Below are positions 8,198 through 16,566 of a stretch of 64,000 nucleotides of DNA, piece after piece. Origin of the DNA: Labrys sp. WJW (GTDB lineage Bacteria; Pseudomonadota; Alphaproteobacteria; Rhizobiales; Labraceae). The DNA lies in contig NZ_LYXZ01000070.1 in the NCBI RefSeq assembly GCF_001676615.1, forward strand, positions 1 through 64,000, in the 5' to 3' direction. The notes under the pieces are model-generated. The model saw only the letters and a list, made by a program, of their open reading frames with translations, did no database searches and was not told the origin of the DNA. Position 1 is the first letter of the stretch. Each line of letters begins with the position of its first letter. Position numbers and translations under genes: made by a program.

Positions 8198-8734
8198 CTA
8201 GGGGTTGCCGTTTCCGTTGCCGTTGAACGAACCGATGTTCCCGTTGCCGTTGAACATGCCACCATTGTTGTTGCCGTTCAGCGCACCGATATTGTTGTTG
8301 CCGCTGGTGGAGCTGGAGTTCCCGCGGCCGTTATAGGCGCCGATATTGCCGGTGCCGCCATTGCCGTAGCCGATATTGCCGTTGGCGTCCGGCGCGCCAT
8401 TGCCATTGGCGTTGCCGTTCAAGGTGCCGGTATTGGCATTGCCGTTGTAATTGCCGTTGCCAAGCCCGTAATTGCCGTTGCCGTTGCCGTTGCCATTGGC
8501 GAGGCCGCTATTGGCGTTGCCGTTGGCATTGCCGCTGAAGCCGCCCCAGTTGCCATTGCCGTTGCCATTGCCGTTGCCGATGCCGGAGTTCATGTTGCCG
8601 TTGCCGTTGCCGTTACCGACGCCGACATTGCCGTTGCCATTGCCGTTGCCGTTGCCGAAGCCAGCATAGGCCGCGGAGATCGAGGTGCATGCGAGCGCGG
8701 CGTAGAGGGCCGCATGGAATACGGTGATTCTCAT
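8198..8734 (-). CDS. Secreted Gly/Asn repeat protein, six 13-residue units plus 9-residue units (GN3)
   Basis: A 178-residue predicted secreted repeat protein of unknown function. The ATG at 8734 (AAAGGTAGAACC leader) opens a Sec signal (MRITVFHAALYAALACTS to SAAYA, cleavage about residue 24). After GFGNGNGNGNGN come six 13-residue units of form x-G-x-x-N-G-N-x-N-G-N-x-N (residues 37-113). A less regular stretch (APDANGNIGYGNGG) follows, then 9-residue units such as IGALNGNNN, GGMFNGNGN and IGSFNGNGN. The 9-mer is the 13-mer minus one GNxN step. There are no cysteines in the mature part. It shares SAYAGFGNGNGN around the cleavage site with the 8953-9543 gene, which indicates tandem duplication. 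Confidence 0.8.
   Translation of the reverse strand: MRITVFHAALYAALACTSISAAYAGFGNGNGNGNGNVGVGNGNGNGNMNSGIGNGNGNGNGNWGGFSGNANGNANSGLANGNGNGNGNYGLGNGNYNGNANTGTLNGNANGNGAPDANGNIGYGNGGTGNIGAYNGRGNSSSTSGNNNIGALNGNNNGGMFNGNGNIGSFNGNGNGNP
8396..8626 (-). repeat. 13-residue (39-bp) tandem coding repeat, six units
   Basis: In-frame tandem array encoding x-G-x-x-N-G-N-x-N-G-N-x-N; position 1 is V, S, W, S, Y, T in order. The last unit lacks its final Asn. The DNA is built from ggcaac hexamers (written gccgtt/gccatt on the plus strand). Confidence 0.9.
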
Positions 8735-8913
8735 GGTTCTACCTTTCCTGGACTGGGTTCGGGAAAGGCCGAGCCTTCCCTTGACTGTGTTCCGATCCCT
8801 TGAGGTGGCAGGAGGCAGGCGCGCATGCGACATACCTCTCTTCCCAGGTGTCACGCGCCACGTGAGCGGTGTTGGCAATTGCCGGATGATCGTTGCCCTC
8901 AATGGGGTTAGTT

Positions 8914-8937
8914 GCGCCTCCTGGTTTTGGGAGGCGC
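8914..8937 (-). terminator. Hairpin downstream of GN4 (weak terminator candidate)
   Basis: A perfect 8-bp stem (gcgcctcc / ggaggcgc) with an 8-base loop lies 15 bases past the stop of the 8953-9543 gene. No T run follows on the minus strand, so it may be an mRNA-stabilising hairpin rather than an intrinsic terminator. Confidence 0.4.
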
Positions 8938-8952
8938 GTGGTGGTTTTCACC

Positions 8953-9543
8953 TCAATGCGAGGTGCAGCCGTTGTTCATGATGTTACAACTGGCTCGATC
9001 GGCAATGGTCTTTACCTTGTTGCTGGTTGCCGTAACCGTCACGCCGGCGGGCGGATCTGGGTCATTGGGATCACCCATGCCGTAATTGCCGTTGCCGTTC
9101 ATGTTGCCGTTGCCGACGCCAGTGTTGAAATTGCCGTTGTAATTGCCGTTCAACATGCCGGTATTGAAGTTACCGTTCATGTTGCCGTTACCGATGCCGG
9201 TATTGCCATTGCCGTTATAGTTGCCGTTGTCGGTTCCGGTATTGCCGTTACCGTTCATATTGCCATTGCCGGTTCCGGTGTTGCCGTTGCCGTTGTTATT
9301 GCCGTTGCCGGTTCCGGTGTTGCCGTTGCCGTTCATGTTGCCATTGCCGGTTCCGGTATTGCCGTTGCCGTTGTTATTGCCGTTATTGGTGCCGGAATTG
9401 CCGTTGCCGTTGCCGTTGCCATTGCCGGTTCCGGTGTTGCCGTTGCCGTTGCCGTTGCCATTGCCGAATCCCGCATAGGCGCTGAGGACCGGGGTGCAGA
9501 CCAGTGCCGCACTCAGCAGCAGCCGCGTGAGGAGGGTGCGCAT
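8953..9543 (-). CDS. Secreted Gly/Asn repeat protein with nine 13-residue units and a two-cysteine tail (GN4)
   Basis: A 196-residue predicted secreted protein. The ATG at 9543 follows AAAGGACAGTATC (AGGAC site) and opens a Sec signal (MRTLLTRLLLSAALVCTPVL, cleavage after SAYA, residue 24). GFGNGNGNGNGN is followed by exactly nine 13-residue units, residues 37-153. Consensus is T-G-T-G-N-G-N-x-N-G-N-G-N, with x being M, N, Y or G. The tail YGMGDPNDPDPPAGV leads into VTVTATSNKVKTIADRASCN and ends NNGCTSH; the two cysteines could form a disulfide. Almost invariant Asn/Gly spacing suggests a repetitive beta-fold or fibre subunit, which is inference. Confidence 0.82.
   Translation of the reverse strand: MRTLLTRLLLSAALVCTPVLSAYAGFGNGNGNGNGNTGTGNGNGNGNGNSGTNNGNNNGNGNTGTGNGNMNGNGNTGTGNGNNNGNGNTGTGNGNMNGNGNTGTDNGNYNGNGNTGIGNGNMNGNFNTGMLNGNYNGNFNTGVGNGNMNGNGNYGMGDPNDPDPPAGVTVTATSNKVKTIADRASCNIMNNGCTSH
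9085..9435 (-). repeat. 13-residue (39-bp) tandem coding repeat, nine units
   Basis: Nine in-frame units without a single length change, encoding T-G-T-G-N-G-N-x-N-G-N-G-N with minor variation. Unit identity is higher than in the neighbouring arrays, which suggests recent expansion or homogenisation. Confidence 0.92.
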
Positions 9544-9910
9544 GATACTGTCCTTTCTTGCGACTCGAAAAACAGCCTGGCCGCGGATGTCGGGAGGCGT
9601 GTTCAATGATCGGGCGGTGCGGTCTGTCGCTGCCGCGGCCCGTCCATGATGCAATCTGACTGGACCTGCACGGAGCGTTCGGAGCGGTTCGTCTGTTGGG
9701 TCGAACCGCCTGGCGCCCGGCCGGAAAGGCCTGGATGCGGGATCCTCTTCCGTCGGCCGTCCGCGGGACGCTACGCCGGAGCAGGGAGGGAGGAGAATTG
9801 CCGCATCCAGATTTCAGAGCTCGAGCAGCGAACGCTGAACGCCAGGGAAGGCGGGAGCTGACCGAGGGCCGGGAGGAAAGCCGGGCCAGCTCCCTGAGAG
9901 CAAGCAAGGC
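9544..9910. other. Intergenic spacer between GN4 and GN5
   Basis: 367 bases without a supportable gene. Close to the GN5 stop is a dyad (gggagctg at 9854-9861 with cagctccc at 9888-9895, enclosing ggccggg-like complementarity). It could act as the GN5 3' hairpin, but it lacks a T run. The remainder, upstream of GN4, should contain the GN4 promoter; I could not assign one. Confidence 0.5.
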
Positions 9911-10366
<456 letters not shown>

Positions 10367-10706
10367 AATGGTCTCTCCACTCAGTCTGTCTTGTGAGGTG
10401 CTTAAGGCTGTAATCAGCAGAAGCATTTGCTTTAAGCCCGCGGTGATTACAGTTTTAAGCTTATTGATTTTTCAGTGTAGAGAAACTTGTCTATTGGAAT
10501 TAGTACAAAGGAGTATTAAATCAAGGGCGATATACTAAAAATTGATTTGAGCATGGCAAATATTGCCGCGCAGCGACGCAAATGCGCGCCATGCAGCTCA
10601 AAAGCCCCGGATTGTTCGAGAGGAAAATTTTCAAGGCGTGGAACGGCTGGATCAGAGTTCCCCAACACACCCAGCTCGGTCCATCGGACGTCTTTTGTGG
10701 CCGTCG
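10367..10706. other. AT-rich intergenic region upstream of GN5
   Basis: A 340-base spacer between the LuxR-type regulator and GN5, both on the minus strand. It is clearly AT-richer than the surroundings from about 10430 to 10560, which is expected of a promoter region. It contains the large dyad described separately. No gene is supportable. A string of poor reading frames here lacks ribosome sites. Confidence 0.6.
10401..10459 (-). promoter_or_regulatory. Large nested dyad in the GN5 leader region
   Basis: Arms cttaaggctgtaatca (10401-10416) and tgattacagttttaag (10444-10459) are complementary at 14 of 16 positions. Inside lies a perfect palindrome aagcatttgctt (10421-10432). The element ends 35 bases upstream of the GN5 start codon. 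As RNA it would make a long hairpin with an internal stem; as DNA it would be a two-half-site operator. Which one is unknown. Confidence 0.6.
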
Positions 10707-11531
10707 TCAGTAGGCGATGGCAGGAACGGCCATTTGGCTGTCTTCGCAATCGGGCCCGATCATCATGGTGGTGCCGGGCGCGCGCATCTGGCTGCCGCAC
10801 ATCAGGGCGACTTCGGTCCGGTTGCGCAGATGGAATTTGCGCATGATGTTGCGGATATGGACCTTCGCGGTGCTCTCGGAAATATTGAGGGCATGCGCAA
10901 TGATCTTGTTCTGCTTGCCCTTCTGGAGCAGACTCAAGACGTCCATCTCGCGGTCGGTCAGGCTGAGATGGATGTCGGAACGCAAGTGACGTTCGGGCGG
11001 CGGTTTGGGCGCGCTCGACGGTGGTTCCTTAAACAGGGGAGTCGCGCTCGCATAGGAGATGGGCTGAGCAGTCGTTTCCTCACGCGCTGGCAGCGACAGG
11101 CCCTGCCGGATCGCACTCACCATGGCATTGAAGCCCATCGAGGCTGTGATCCAGCTATGAACGCCGGCCTCGTCCATCAGTCGTCCGATCGCAGGATCGC
11201 TGTTGTCGGTAACCACCAGCAGGGGCAGCTTGCCGATACGGGTTTGCAATTGCTGAATGACGAAGGCGATGAAGAGCGGGTCCGTGCTGCGCTGTACCAG
11301 GCTCAGTATGGCGAGCGAGGCTTGTGTGCCGCCTTCTCCGGGAGCGCCCATGATGCGGACATCGATATCGTCCGCAGCCTCCTTGAGCGCATGGGAAAAG
11401 ATCTCGCCCAGCAGGGGACGGCTCTCGATCAGCAAGACGACTTTGCGGTCCACAACAGGCAACGTGCCTGGCTCGGCTTGTCTATGATCATGGCAATCCA
11501 GCATGTCATTGCAGGTGACGTGGTGACTCAT
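10707..11531 (-). CDS. LuxR/NarL-type regulator with a pseudo-receiver domain (CsgD-like architecture)
   Basis: A 274-residue transcription regulator. Residues about 30-150 look like a response-regulator receiver fold (KVVLLIESRPLLGEIFSHAL, then KLPLLVVTDNSDPAIGRLMD and HSWITASMGFNAMVSAIRQG). The acidic pocket is missing (IES in place of DD) and no phospho-acceptor aspartate is at the expected strand end. After a Pro-rich linker, residues about 205-260 form a GerE HTH (LTDREMDVLSLLQKGKQNKI, AKVHIRNIMRKFHLRNRTEV). I chose the ATG at 11531, which has AGAGG upstream; a GTG at 11597 would add 22 residues. It heads the collinear Gly/Asn gene array, which suggests it controls those genes. Confidence 0.85.
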   Translation of the reverse strand: MSHHVTCNDMLDCHDHRQAEPGTLPVVDRKVVLLIESRPLLGEIFSHALKEAADDIDVRIMGAPGEGGTQASLAILSLVQRSTDPLFIAFVIQQLQTRIGKLPLLVVTDNSDPAIGRLMDEAGVHSWITASMGFNAMVSAIRQGLSLPAREETTAQPISYASATPLFKEPPSSAPKPPPERHLRSDIHLSLTDREMDVLSLLQKGKQNKIIAHALNISESTAKVHIRNIMRKFHLRNRTEVALMCGSQMRAPGTTMMIGPDCEDSQMAVPAIAY

Positions 11532-12281
11532 GATTTGGCCTCTTGAAAGTTCTGGCGTTACTTCCTCTACAAGTCTTCTTGTGGGTTGGGCTTTCACCCT
11601 AATATGTCGTTAGGGTGTGAGCCATTACACTTGTGCGGCTGTTCTGCGTTGCCGACCTGAACGGCCGGTTGTCGCGCGCAGCCACCTTCATCGGCCACCA
11701 CGAAATTCTTTGTCGCGGGGCTCGAAAAGTAAAACGATTCACGAATAATAGGATGCCAGAATATTGATTATCGCGATGTGTCATTTATCTCACAGAAACG
11801 ACTATTCGCGAAAGTCTTTTGGGATTAATCCGAAAGGGACCTTCCCCATCGTCAACACCAAAAGGTATCATATTGAGGCAAAAGGCGATTTTCAGCCTTC
11901 CCGGTTCGTGTATGCAGGTTATATTGAGGGCGGCGTGAATTCGCCGTGATTTGAGTGAAGTTTCCGAATACGATTAAAAAACTTTAATCATCAAAAATAT
12001 CCAGATAGTCGCCTGTGTATAGGCAACAATCTTTTCTTTCTATACGCGGCGGTCTGTGGTGCTCTTCAATATGTTACGGGGTCGTTTTGCTGGTGGTTGA
12101 CTGCCGCCGTTACCCCTTTCGGGGGTTATTGACGAAAAGTAGGTATGGAGTTCCATCTGTTCCATTCTCGCAACAAGCAAGATGAAATCTATTGTTTCGT
12201 ACGGTGTGGCGCGCTCGACGGTTGCCTTCGCGGCGATTTGCCCCCATCTAACCGCGGACGAAGCTTTCCAAGCGGGTAGGA
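11532..12281. other. Long AT-rich intergenic region
   Basis: 750 bases between the start of the LuxR-type gene (minus) and cnoX (plus). It is AT-rich throughout by local standards, especially 11740-12080. The only open frames (about 60 codons, for example 11764-11949) have no ribosome site or recognisable product. A short hairpin acccctttcgggggt lies at about 12113-12127. Both divergent promoters must be here. An untranslated leader or small RNA is possible but not demonstrated. Confidence 0.5.
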
Positions 12282-13178
12282 ATGATGAGCAACGATGCTG
12301 CCGGAACCAACGGTCTGATCAAGGATACCACCACCCAGACCTTCATGGCTGACGTGATCCAGGAGTCGATGAAGCAGCCGGTGCTGGTCGATTTCTGGGC
12401 CGAATGGTGTGGCCCTTGCAAGCAATTGGGCCCGATCCTGGAGAAGGCCGTGCTTGCAGCCAAGGGCAAGGTCAAGCTGGTGAAGATGGATATCGACAAA
12501 CATCCGCAGATCGCCGGGCAATTGGGGGTTCAATCGATTCCGGCCGTCTTCGCCTTCTCCAAGGGGCAGCCTGTCGACGGCTTCATGGGGGCCATTCCTG
12601 AAAGCCAGATCAAGGAGTTCATCACCAGGATCGCCGGTCCCGGTGGCGATCCGGACACGGAGGCCTTGCTGGCCGAGGCCGAAGCGTTGCTCAACGAAGG
12701 CGATGGAGCGGCGGCAGCTCAGCTCTTTGCACAGATTTTCGAGCAGGACGCCGAGAACCTGAAGGCGATCGCCGGCCTGGCGCGCTGTGCGCTTGCCGCA
12801 GGAGAGCTCGATCAGGCCAAGGCCACGCTTTCTCTTACGCCCAAGGGCAAGGAGAACGATCCCCTCATCGCCAGCGCCCGGGCCGCACTGGAACTGGCCG
12901 AACAGGCCAGCGATGTCGGCGACCTCCAGGGGTTGGCACGCCAGGTCGAGGCTGATCCGAAGAACTTTCAGGCCAAGTTCGACTACGCCCTGGCCCTCGC
13001 CGCTGCCAATAAGCGCGAGGAGGCGGTCGACCAACTGCTCGACATCGCCCGGCGCGACCGCAAATGGGACGATGACGGCGCGCGCAAGCAGCTCGTGCAG
13101 TTCTTCGAGGCCTGGGGGCCGATGGATGAGAACACCATCTATGGTCGCCGCCGACTGTCGTCGATCCTGTTTTCATAA
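12282..13178 (+). CDS. cnoX: Thioredoxin-TPR protein, CnoX/YbbN-like
   Basis: A 298-residue cytoplasmic protein. An N-terminal thioredoxin domain (about 15-115) has the active site WCGPC at residues 42-46 and the cis-proline SIPAVFAF. The second half is a helical TPR region (ALLAEAEALLNEGDGAAAAQ, LARCALAAGELDQAKATL, VEADPKNFQAKFDYALALAA), ending in the family-typical WDDDGARKQLVQFFEAWG. E. coli CnoX is a chlorine-activated holdase that passes clients to GroEL and has lost the CxxC; this one keeps it, as do other alphaproteobacterial homologues. Two consecutive ATG codons make the start uncertain by one residue. Confidence 0.93.
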   Translation: MMSNDAAGTNGLIKDTTTQTFMADVIQESMKQPVLVDFWAEWCGPCKQLGPILEKAVLAAKGKVKLVKMDIDKHPQIAGQLGVQSIPAVFAFSKGQPVDGFMGAIPESQIKEFITRIAGPGGDPDTEALLAEAEALLNEGDGAAAAQLFAQIFEQDAENLKAIAGLARCALAAGELDQAKATLSLTPKGKENDPLIASARAALELAEQASDVGDLQGLARQVEADPKNFQAKFDYALALAAANKREEAVDQLLDIARRDRKWDDDGARKQLVQFFEAWGPMDENTIYGRRRLSSILFS

Positions 13179-13277
13179 ATAGTGACGCGGCCCGCCAGCT
13201 GGCCGTAAGATAACGCCTGGAGGTCGCGGCCGCGACCTTGAGAAACTGTCATGTCCCATGCTTGGGCCATGACGGCC

Positions 13278-13382
13278 TCCAGAGCAAAGCGCGTTTGGAC
13301 GGAAACGCTTGTTTGCTCTAGCTCTTTGGTTTGACGCGTCTTTGCGATTCTTGGCGATTCCGCCAAGTCGCAAAACGCTATA
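13278..13382 (-). repeat. Dispersed intergenic repeat, copy B (full length)
   Basis: Read on the minus strand it runs gcgttttgcgacttggcgga, atcgcc, gcaaagacgcgtcaaa, tagagcaaacaagcgtttcc, and ends cgctttgctctgga. It aligns along its whole length with the 54220-54320 copy (plus orientation). It fills the spacer between cnoX and the Lon-domain gene. Confidence 0.75.
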
Positions 13383-13406
13383 GGCCCGTTTGAGGAATGG
13401 CAGCCG

Positions 13407-14066
13407 ATGCATCCCTTGTTCAAGACGGAGGCCGATCTGCCTCCTGTCGTTCCGGTCTTCCCCCTGGCCGGCGCCCTGCTGCTGCCGCGTGGCCAGCTGC
13501 CGTTGAACATCTTCGAGCCGCGTTACCTGGCCATGATCGACGACGTGTTGAAGGGACCGCGTCTGATCGGCATGATTCAGCCCGAGGACGAGGAAAACGA
13601 GACGGTGCCGCGCCTGTTCCAGGTCGGCTGCGTCGGGCGCCTCACCCAATTCGCCGAGACGGGCGATGGGCGCTACCTCATCCAGCTCACCGGCATTTCG
13701 CGCTTCAAGGTCCTGTCGGAAGAAACCGTCTCTACGGCCTACCGCCAATGCCGTATCACGGCCGAGCCCTTCGCCATCGATTTCACCCCGCGTGCGGGTG
13801 AGGATGAGGTCGACCGCAAGAGCCTGATCGATACGCTACGCGCCTATCTTGCCGTCAATCGCTTCCAGGTCGACTGGAACGACATCCACGAAGCCTCCAA
13901 CGAGGCGCTGGTCAATGCGCTGTCGATGATGAGCCCGTTCGGGCGGCGCGAGAAACAGGCGTTGCTCGAAGCTTCGTGCCTGCGCGAGCGCGCCGAGATC
14001 CTGGTCGCCATCACACAGATCGAATTGGCCAAGAGCGGCGACGGCTCCGATACGCCGCTGCAGTGA
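13407..14066 (+). CDS. Lon N-terminal (LON substrate-binding) domain protein
   Basis: A 219-residue cytoplasmic protein made of the Lon substrate-recognition domain alone, with no ATPase or protease part. Signatures are VPVFPLAGALLLPRGQLPLN, IFEPRYLAMIDDVL, RLIGMIQP, GCVGRLTQFAETGDGRYLIQ and LTGISRFKV. Such free-standing proteins are common in alphaproteobacteria; their role is not established. It sits just upstream of the Trm112-like gene, and this pair after a thioredoxin-TPR gene is, as I recall, a common alphaproteobacterial arrangement. Confidence 0.93.
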   Translation: MHPLFKTEADLPPVVPVFPLAGALLLPRGQLPLNIFEPRYLAMIDDVLKGPRLIGMIQPEDEENETVPRLFQVGCVGRLTQFAETGDGRYLIQLTGISRFKVLSEETVSTAYRQCRITAEPFAIDFTPRAGEDEVDRKSLIDTLRAYLAVNRFQVDWNDIHEASNEALVNALSMMSPFGRREKQALLEASCLRERAEILVAITQIELAKSGDGSDTPLQ

Positions 14067-14078
14067 GGATGAGTGCCG

Positions 14079-14279
14079 ATGCCCACGCCGCCGCCGCATC
14101 GCCCACCGCCGCTGACCGATCCCAAGCTCCTGGAATTGCTGGTGTGCCCTCTCACCAAGACGACGCTGGAATATGATGCGGAAAAGCAGGAGCTGATCTC
14201 GCGCGCCGCCAAGCTGGCCTATCCCATCCGGGATGGTTTCCCTATCATGTTGCCCGAGGAGGCAAGGATCATCGAATAG
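14079..14279 (+). CDS. Trm112-family small protein
   Basis: A 66-residue protein of the Trm112/YcaR family: LLELLVCPLTKTTLEYD, then ELISRAAKLAYPIRDGFPIM. In eukaryotes and archaea Trm112 activates methyltransferases; the bacterial members' partner is unsettled. Here only one cysteine of the usual metal-binding set remains (VCPLT). I prefer the ATG at 14079 because the AGGA site is 9 bases upstream; the GTG at 14073 would be too close to it. It is probably co-transcribed with the Lon-domain gene. Confidence 0.9.
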   Translation: MPTPPPHRPPPLTDPKLLELLVCPLTKTTLEYDAEKQELISRAAKLAYPIRDGFPIMLPEEARIIE

Positions 14280-14345
14280 AACGGGCGATCGAACAGATCG
14301 GATCGTTCCGTTCATTGCCCCGAAGCCGAAAGGAAGACGCAAAGA

Positions 14346-15548
14346 ATGTATGACAGCCCGCCGGAGCTCCAAGGATCGACACAGGAACCGACCGTTCTCG
14401 GCGCCGCCTCCATCCCGCGCGAGGATTGGGATCGGGCACCGTGGAACCGGTGGTCGTTCCAGCATGTGCGGGAACTGGTGCCGACGGCGCAGGTCTGGCG
14501 TGGACCGGGGCCGGCCACGGCGTTACCGGTCGCCCTGCAGGACATAGACGGGGTTGCCTTCGAAAGCGACGGTCAGCCGGCAACGGTCGGTAGCTTCTTC
14601 GAGGCGAACTACGCCGACGGCTTTCTGGTGCTGCACCGCGGCAAGGTGGTGGCCGAGCGCTATTTCAACGGCATGACGAGCCACAGCCAGCATCTGTCGC
14701 AGTCAGTCGCCAAATCCGTGGTGGGCACGGTTGCCGGCATCCTGATCGGGCGCGGCGTGCTCGATCCGGCCGCGCCGGTGACCTTCTATCTGCCGGAACT
14801 GGAGGCCACCGCCTATCGTGGCGCCACCGTGCAGCAGGTGCTCGACATGACGACCGGCGTGGTGTTCGACGAAACCTACACCGCGCTCGATTCGCACATC
14901 GCCAAGATGGACGTGGCCAGCGGCTGGAAGGCCCGCAAGGACCCCAGCTGGCCGACCCATGTCTTCGAGCTGATCCTGCAGCTCCAGGCCAGCCAAAGTG
15001 TCCATGGCGCCATCTTCAACTACCGCTCCGTTGAGACCGACGTGCTGGCCTTCGTGCTGCAGAGCGCCACGGGCCTGCTGCTCCCCGAATTGGTGAGCCG
15101 AGAGCTGTGGGCACCGATGGGTGCCGAGGAAGATGCCTATTTCACCGTCGATCCCGCCGGCTATGGCCTGGCCGATGGTGGTTTCAATGCCACGCTGCGG
15201 GACTATGCCCGCTTCGCCCTACTGCATCTCGGCGGCGGGGAGATCGGGGGCCGGCGGCTCCTTCCGTCCTCCTGGCTGGAAGACACGCGTTTTGCCGCTC
15301 GGCCAGATCTCTTCCAGGGCGTCTATCGCGACATTCTCCCTCGGGGCGCCTATCGCAACCAGTTCTGGATCGAGGATGTCGAGCGCGGGGCCTATATGGC
15401 GCGCGGCGTGTTCGGGCAGCTCATTTATATCGATCCCGTCGGCGAGTTTGCCGCCGTGGTGTTGTCGAGCTGGCCGGAATTCCTGCACGCACCGAGGACG
15501 CGCGCCAGCCTGGCCGCGGTCCGGGCGATCCGCGACGCCTTGGCGTAA
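14346..15548 (+). CDS. Serine hydrolase, class C beta-lactamase-like (NylB/6-aminohexanoate-dimer hydrolase type)
   Basis: A 400-residue hydrolase of the beta-lactamase/DD-peptidase fold, with no signal peptide, so cytoplasmic. The catalytic S-x-x-K is SVAK at residues 120-123 within HLSQSVAKSVVGTVAGILIG. The tyrosine motif is NYRSVETDVLAFVLQ at about residue 221. The motif TTGVVFDETY and the late GGFNATLRDYARFALLHL fit the 6-aminohexanoate-dimer hydrolase/esterase group better than AmpC. The natural substrate is likely an amide or ester and cannot be named. A good ribosome site (AAGGAAGA) precedes the ATG. The gene converges on ampR. Confidence 0.85.
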   Translation: MYDSPPELQGSTQEPTVLGAASIPREDWDRAPWNRWSFQHVRELVPTAQVWRGPGPATALPVALQDIDGVAFESDGQPATVGSFFEANYADGFLVLHRGKVVAERYFNGMTSHSQHLSQSVAKSVVGTVAGILIGRGVLDPAAPVTFYLPELEATAYRGATVQQVLDMTTGVVFDETYTALDSHIAKMDVASGWKARKDPSWPTHVFELILQLQASQSVHGAIFNYRSVETDVLAFVLQSATGLLLPELVSRELWAPMGAEEDAYFTVDPAGYGLADGGFNATLRDYARFALLHLGGGEIGGRRLLPSSWLEDTRFAARPDLFQGVYRDILPRGAYRNQFWIEDVERGAYMARGVFGQLIYIDPVGEFAAVVLSSWPEFLHAPRTRASLAAVRAIRDALA

Positions 15549-15580
15549 CGGCGGGGGGCAGCGCCGGCGGCGCTTCGATG

Positions 15581-16468
15581 TCACGCCGGCAATGCTGTCT
15601 CCGTCTGGCAGCCTGCCAGGAGCCAGGCTCGGAACGCCAGCATGGCGGGCGAAGGCTGGCGCGATTTGAGTTGAGTCAGCCAGTATGAACCGGCGTGCAC
15701 CTCGGTCTCGAAGGGACGCACCAGCCGGCCGCTGGCCAGGGGACTCGAGAACATCGCCGCCGGCAACAGGCCGACGCCGATGCCCTGGGCGATCGCCTCG
15801 GCCATGGTGACCGAGGAATCGAAGACGACGGCATGGGTTGCGGGGCCGGTTGCCCCCGCTGCGGCAAACCACAATTGCCATTCGTCCTCGCGATAGGACC
15901 GCAACAGCAATTCACCAGCGAGGTCCGCCGGCCGACGCAGCCGTTCGGCCGCAGCCGGCGCGCAAACGGGCGAGAGCGGGGCAGGCATCAGCAGCGTCGC
16001 CTCGGTGCCATGCCACAAACCGTCGCCGAAGCGGATGGCATAGTCGAGGCCGTCGCCGGCCAGATTGATGCGGTTGTTGTTGGTGAGGATGCGCAGGTCG
16101 ATGAAAGGGTGCGTCTCGCCAAAGGACCGCAGGCGCGGCAGCAGCCAGCCGGCGGCGAAGGTCCCGACCACGCCGACTGTCACCACATCGCGGAAATGGC
16201 CCTTTTCGAAGCGGTCGAGCGTGGCACCGATGCGCCCGAAAGCTTCGTTGAGGACCGGGACGAGCGCCTGGCCTTCCTCAGTGAGGGCGAGGCCGCGCGG
16301 CAGGCGGCGGAACAGGTGCACGCCCAAGATCTCTTCCAGATTTTTCACCTGGTGGCTCACAGCGGTCTGGGTCACCCGTAATTCGAGCCCGGCGCCCGTA
16401 AAGCTGAGATGGCGCGCCGCCGCCTCGAAGGCGCGCAAGGCATTGAGAGGCAGATGCGAACGGATCAT
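15581..16468 (-). CDS. ampR: LysR-family regulator AmpR
   Basis: A 295-residue LysR-type activator. The N-terminal HTH (SHLPLNALRAFEAAARHLSF, VTQTAVSHQVKNLEEILG, LFRRLPRGLALTEEGQAL) and the effector domain (GVVGTFAAGWLLPRL, DLRILTNNNRINLAGDGLDY, AIRFGDGLWHGTEATLL) are close to enterobacterial and Pseudomonas AmpR as remembered. AmpR senses cell-wall recycling muropeptides against UDP-MurNAc-pentapeptide and switches on a divergent beta-lactamase. The gene is divergent from a class A enzyme 98 bases away, exactly the expected layout. Confidence 0.92.
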   Translation of the reverse strand: MIRSHLPLNALRAFEAAARHLSFTGAGLELRVTQTAVSHQVKNLEEILGVHLFRRLPRGLALTEEGQALVPVLNEAFGRIGATLDRFEKGHFRDVVTVGVVGTFAAGWLLPRLRSFGETHPFIDLRILTNNNRINLAGDGLDYAIRFGDGLWHGTEATLLMPAPLSPVCAPAAAERLRRPADLAGELLLRSYREDEWQLWFAAAGATGPATHAVVFDSSVTMAEAIAQGIGVGLLPAAMFSSPLASGRLVRPFETEVHAGSYWLTQLKSRQPSPAMLAFRAWLLAGCQTETALPA

Positions 16469-16566
16469 GGACCCCCAAATTTTTCTCAGGTCTGAGGCGA
16501 TTTATCATCGTTTGTCCCCTGCTCAAACTGCGACCATCCTGACATCGAACGATGTAAGGAGTTGGC
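16469..16566. promoter_or_regulatory. ampR-bla divergent control region
   Basis: The 98-base spacer contains two exact dyads: ctcaggtctgag at 16485-16496, 17 bases from the ampR start, and acatcgaacgatgt at 16542-16555, which abuts the bla ribosome site (aaggag). AmpR/LysR operators usually lie between the genes, so either dyad could contribute. I could not find an unambiguous T-N11-A box that stands out from background. Confidence 0.5.

Noticed and set aside
11764..11949. 61-codon plus-strand frame in the long spacer
   Set aside because: No ribosome site, no recognisable composition or signal; AT-rich spacer.
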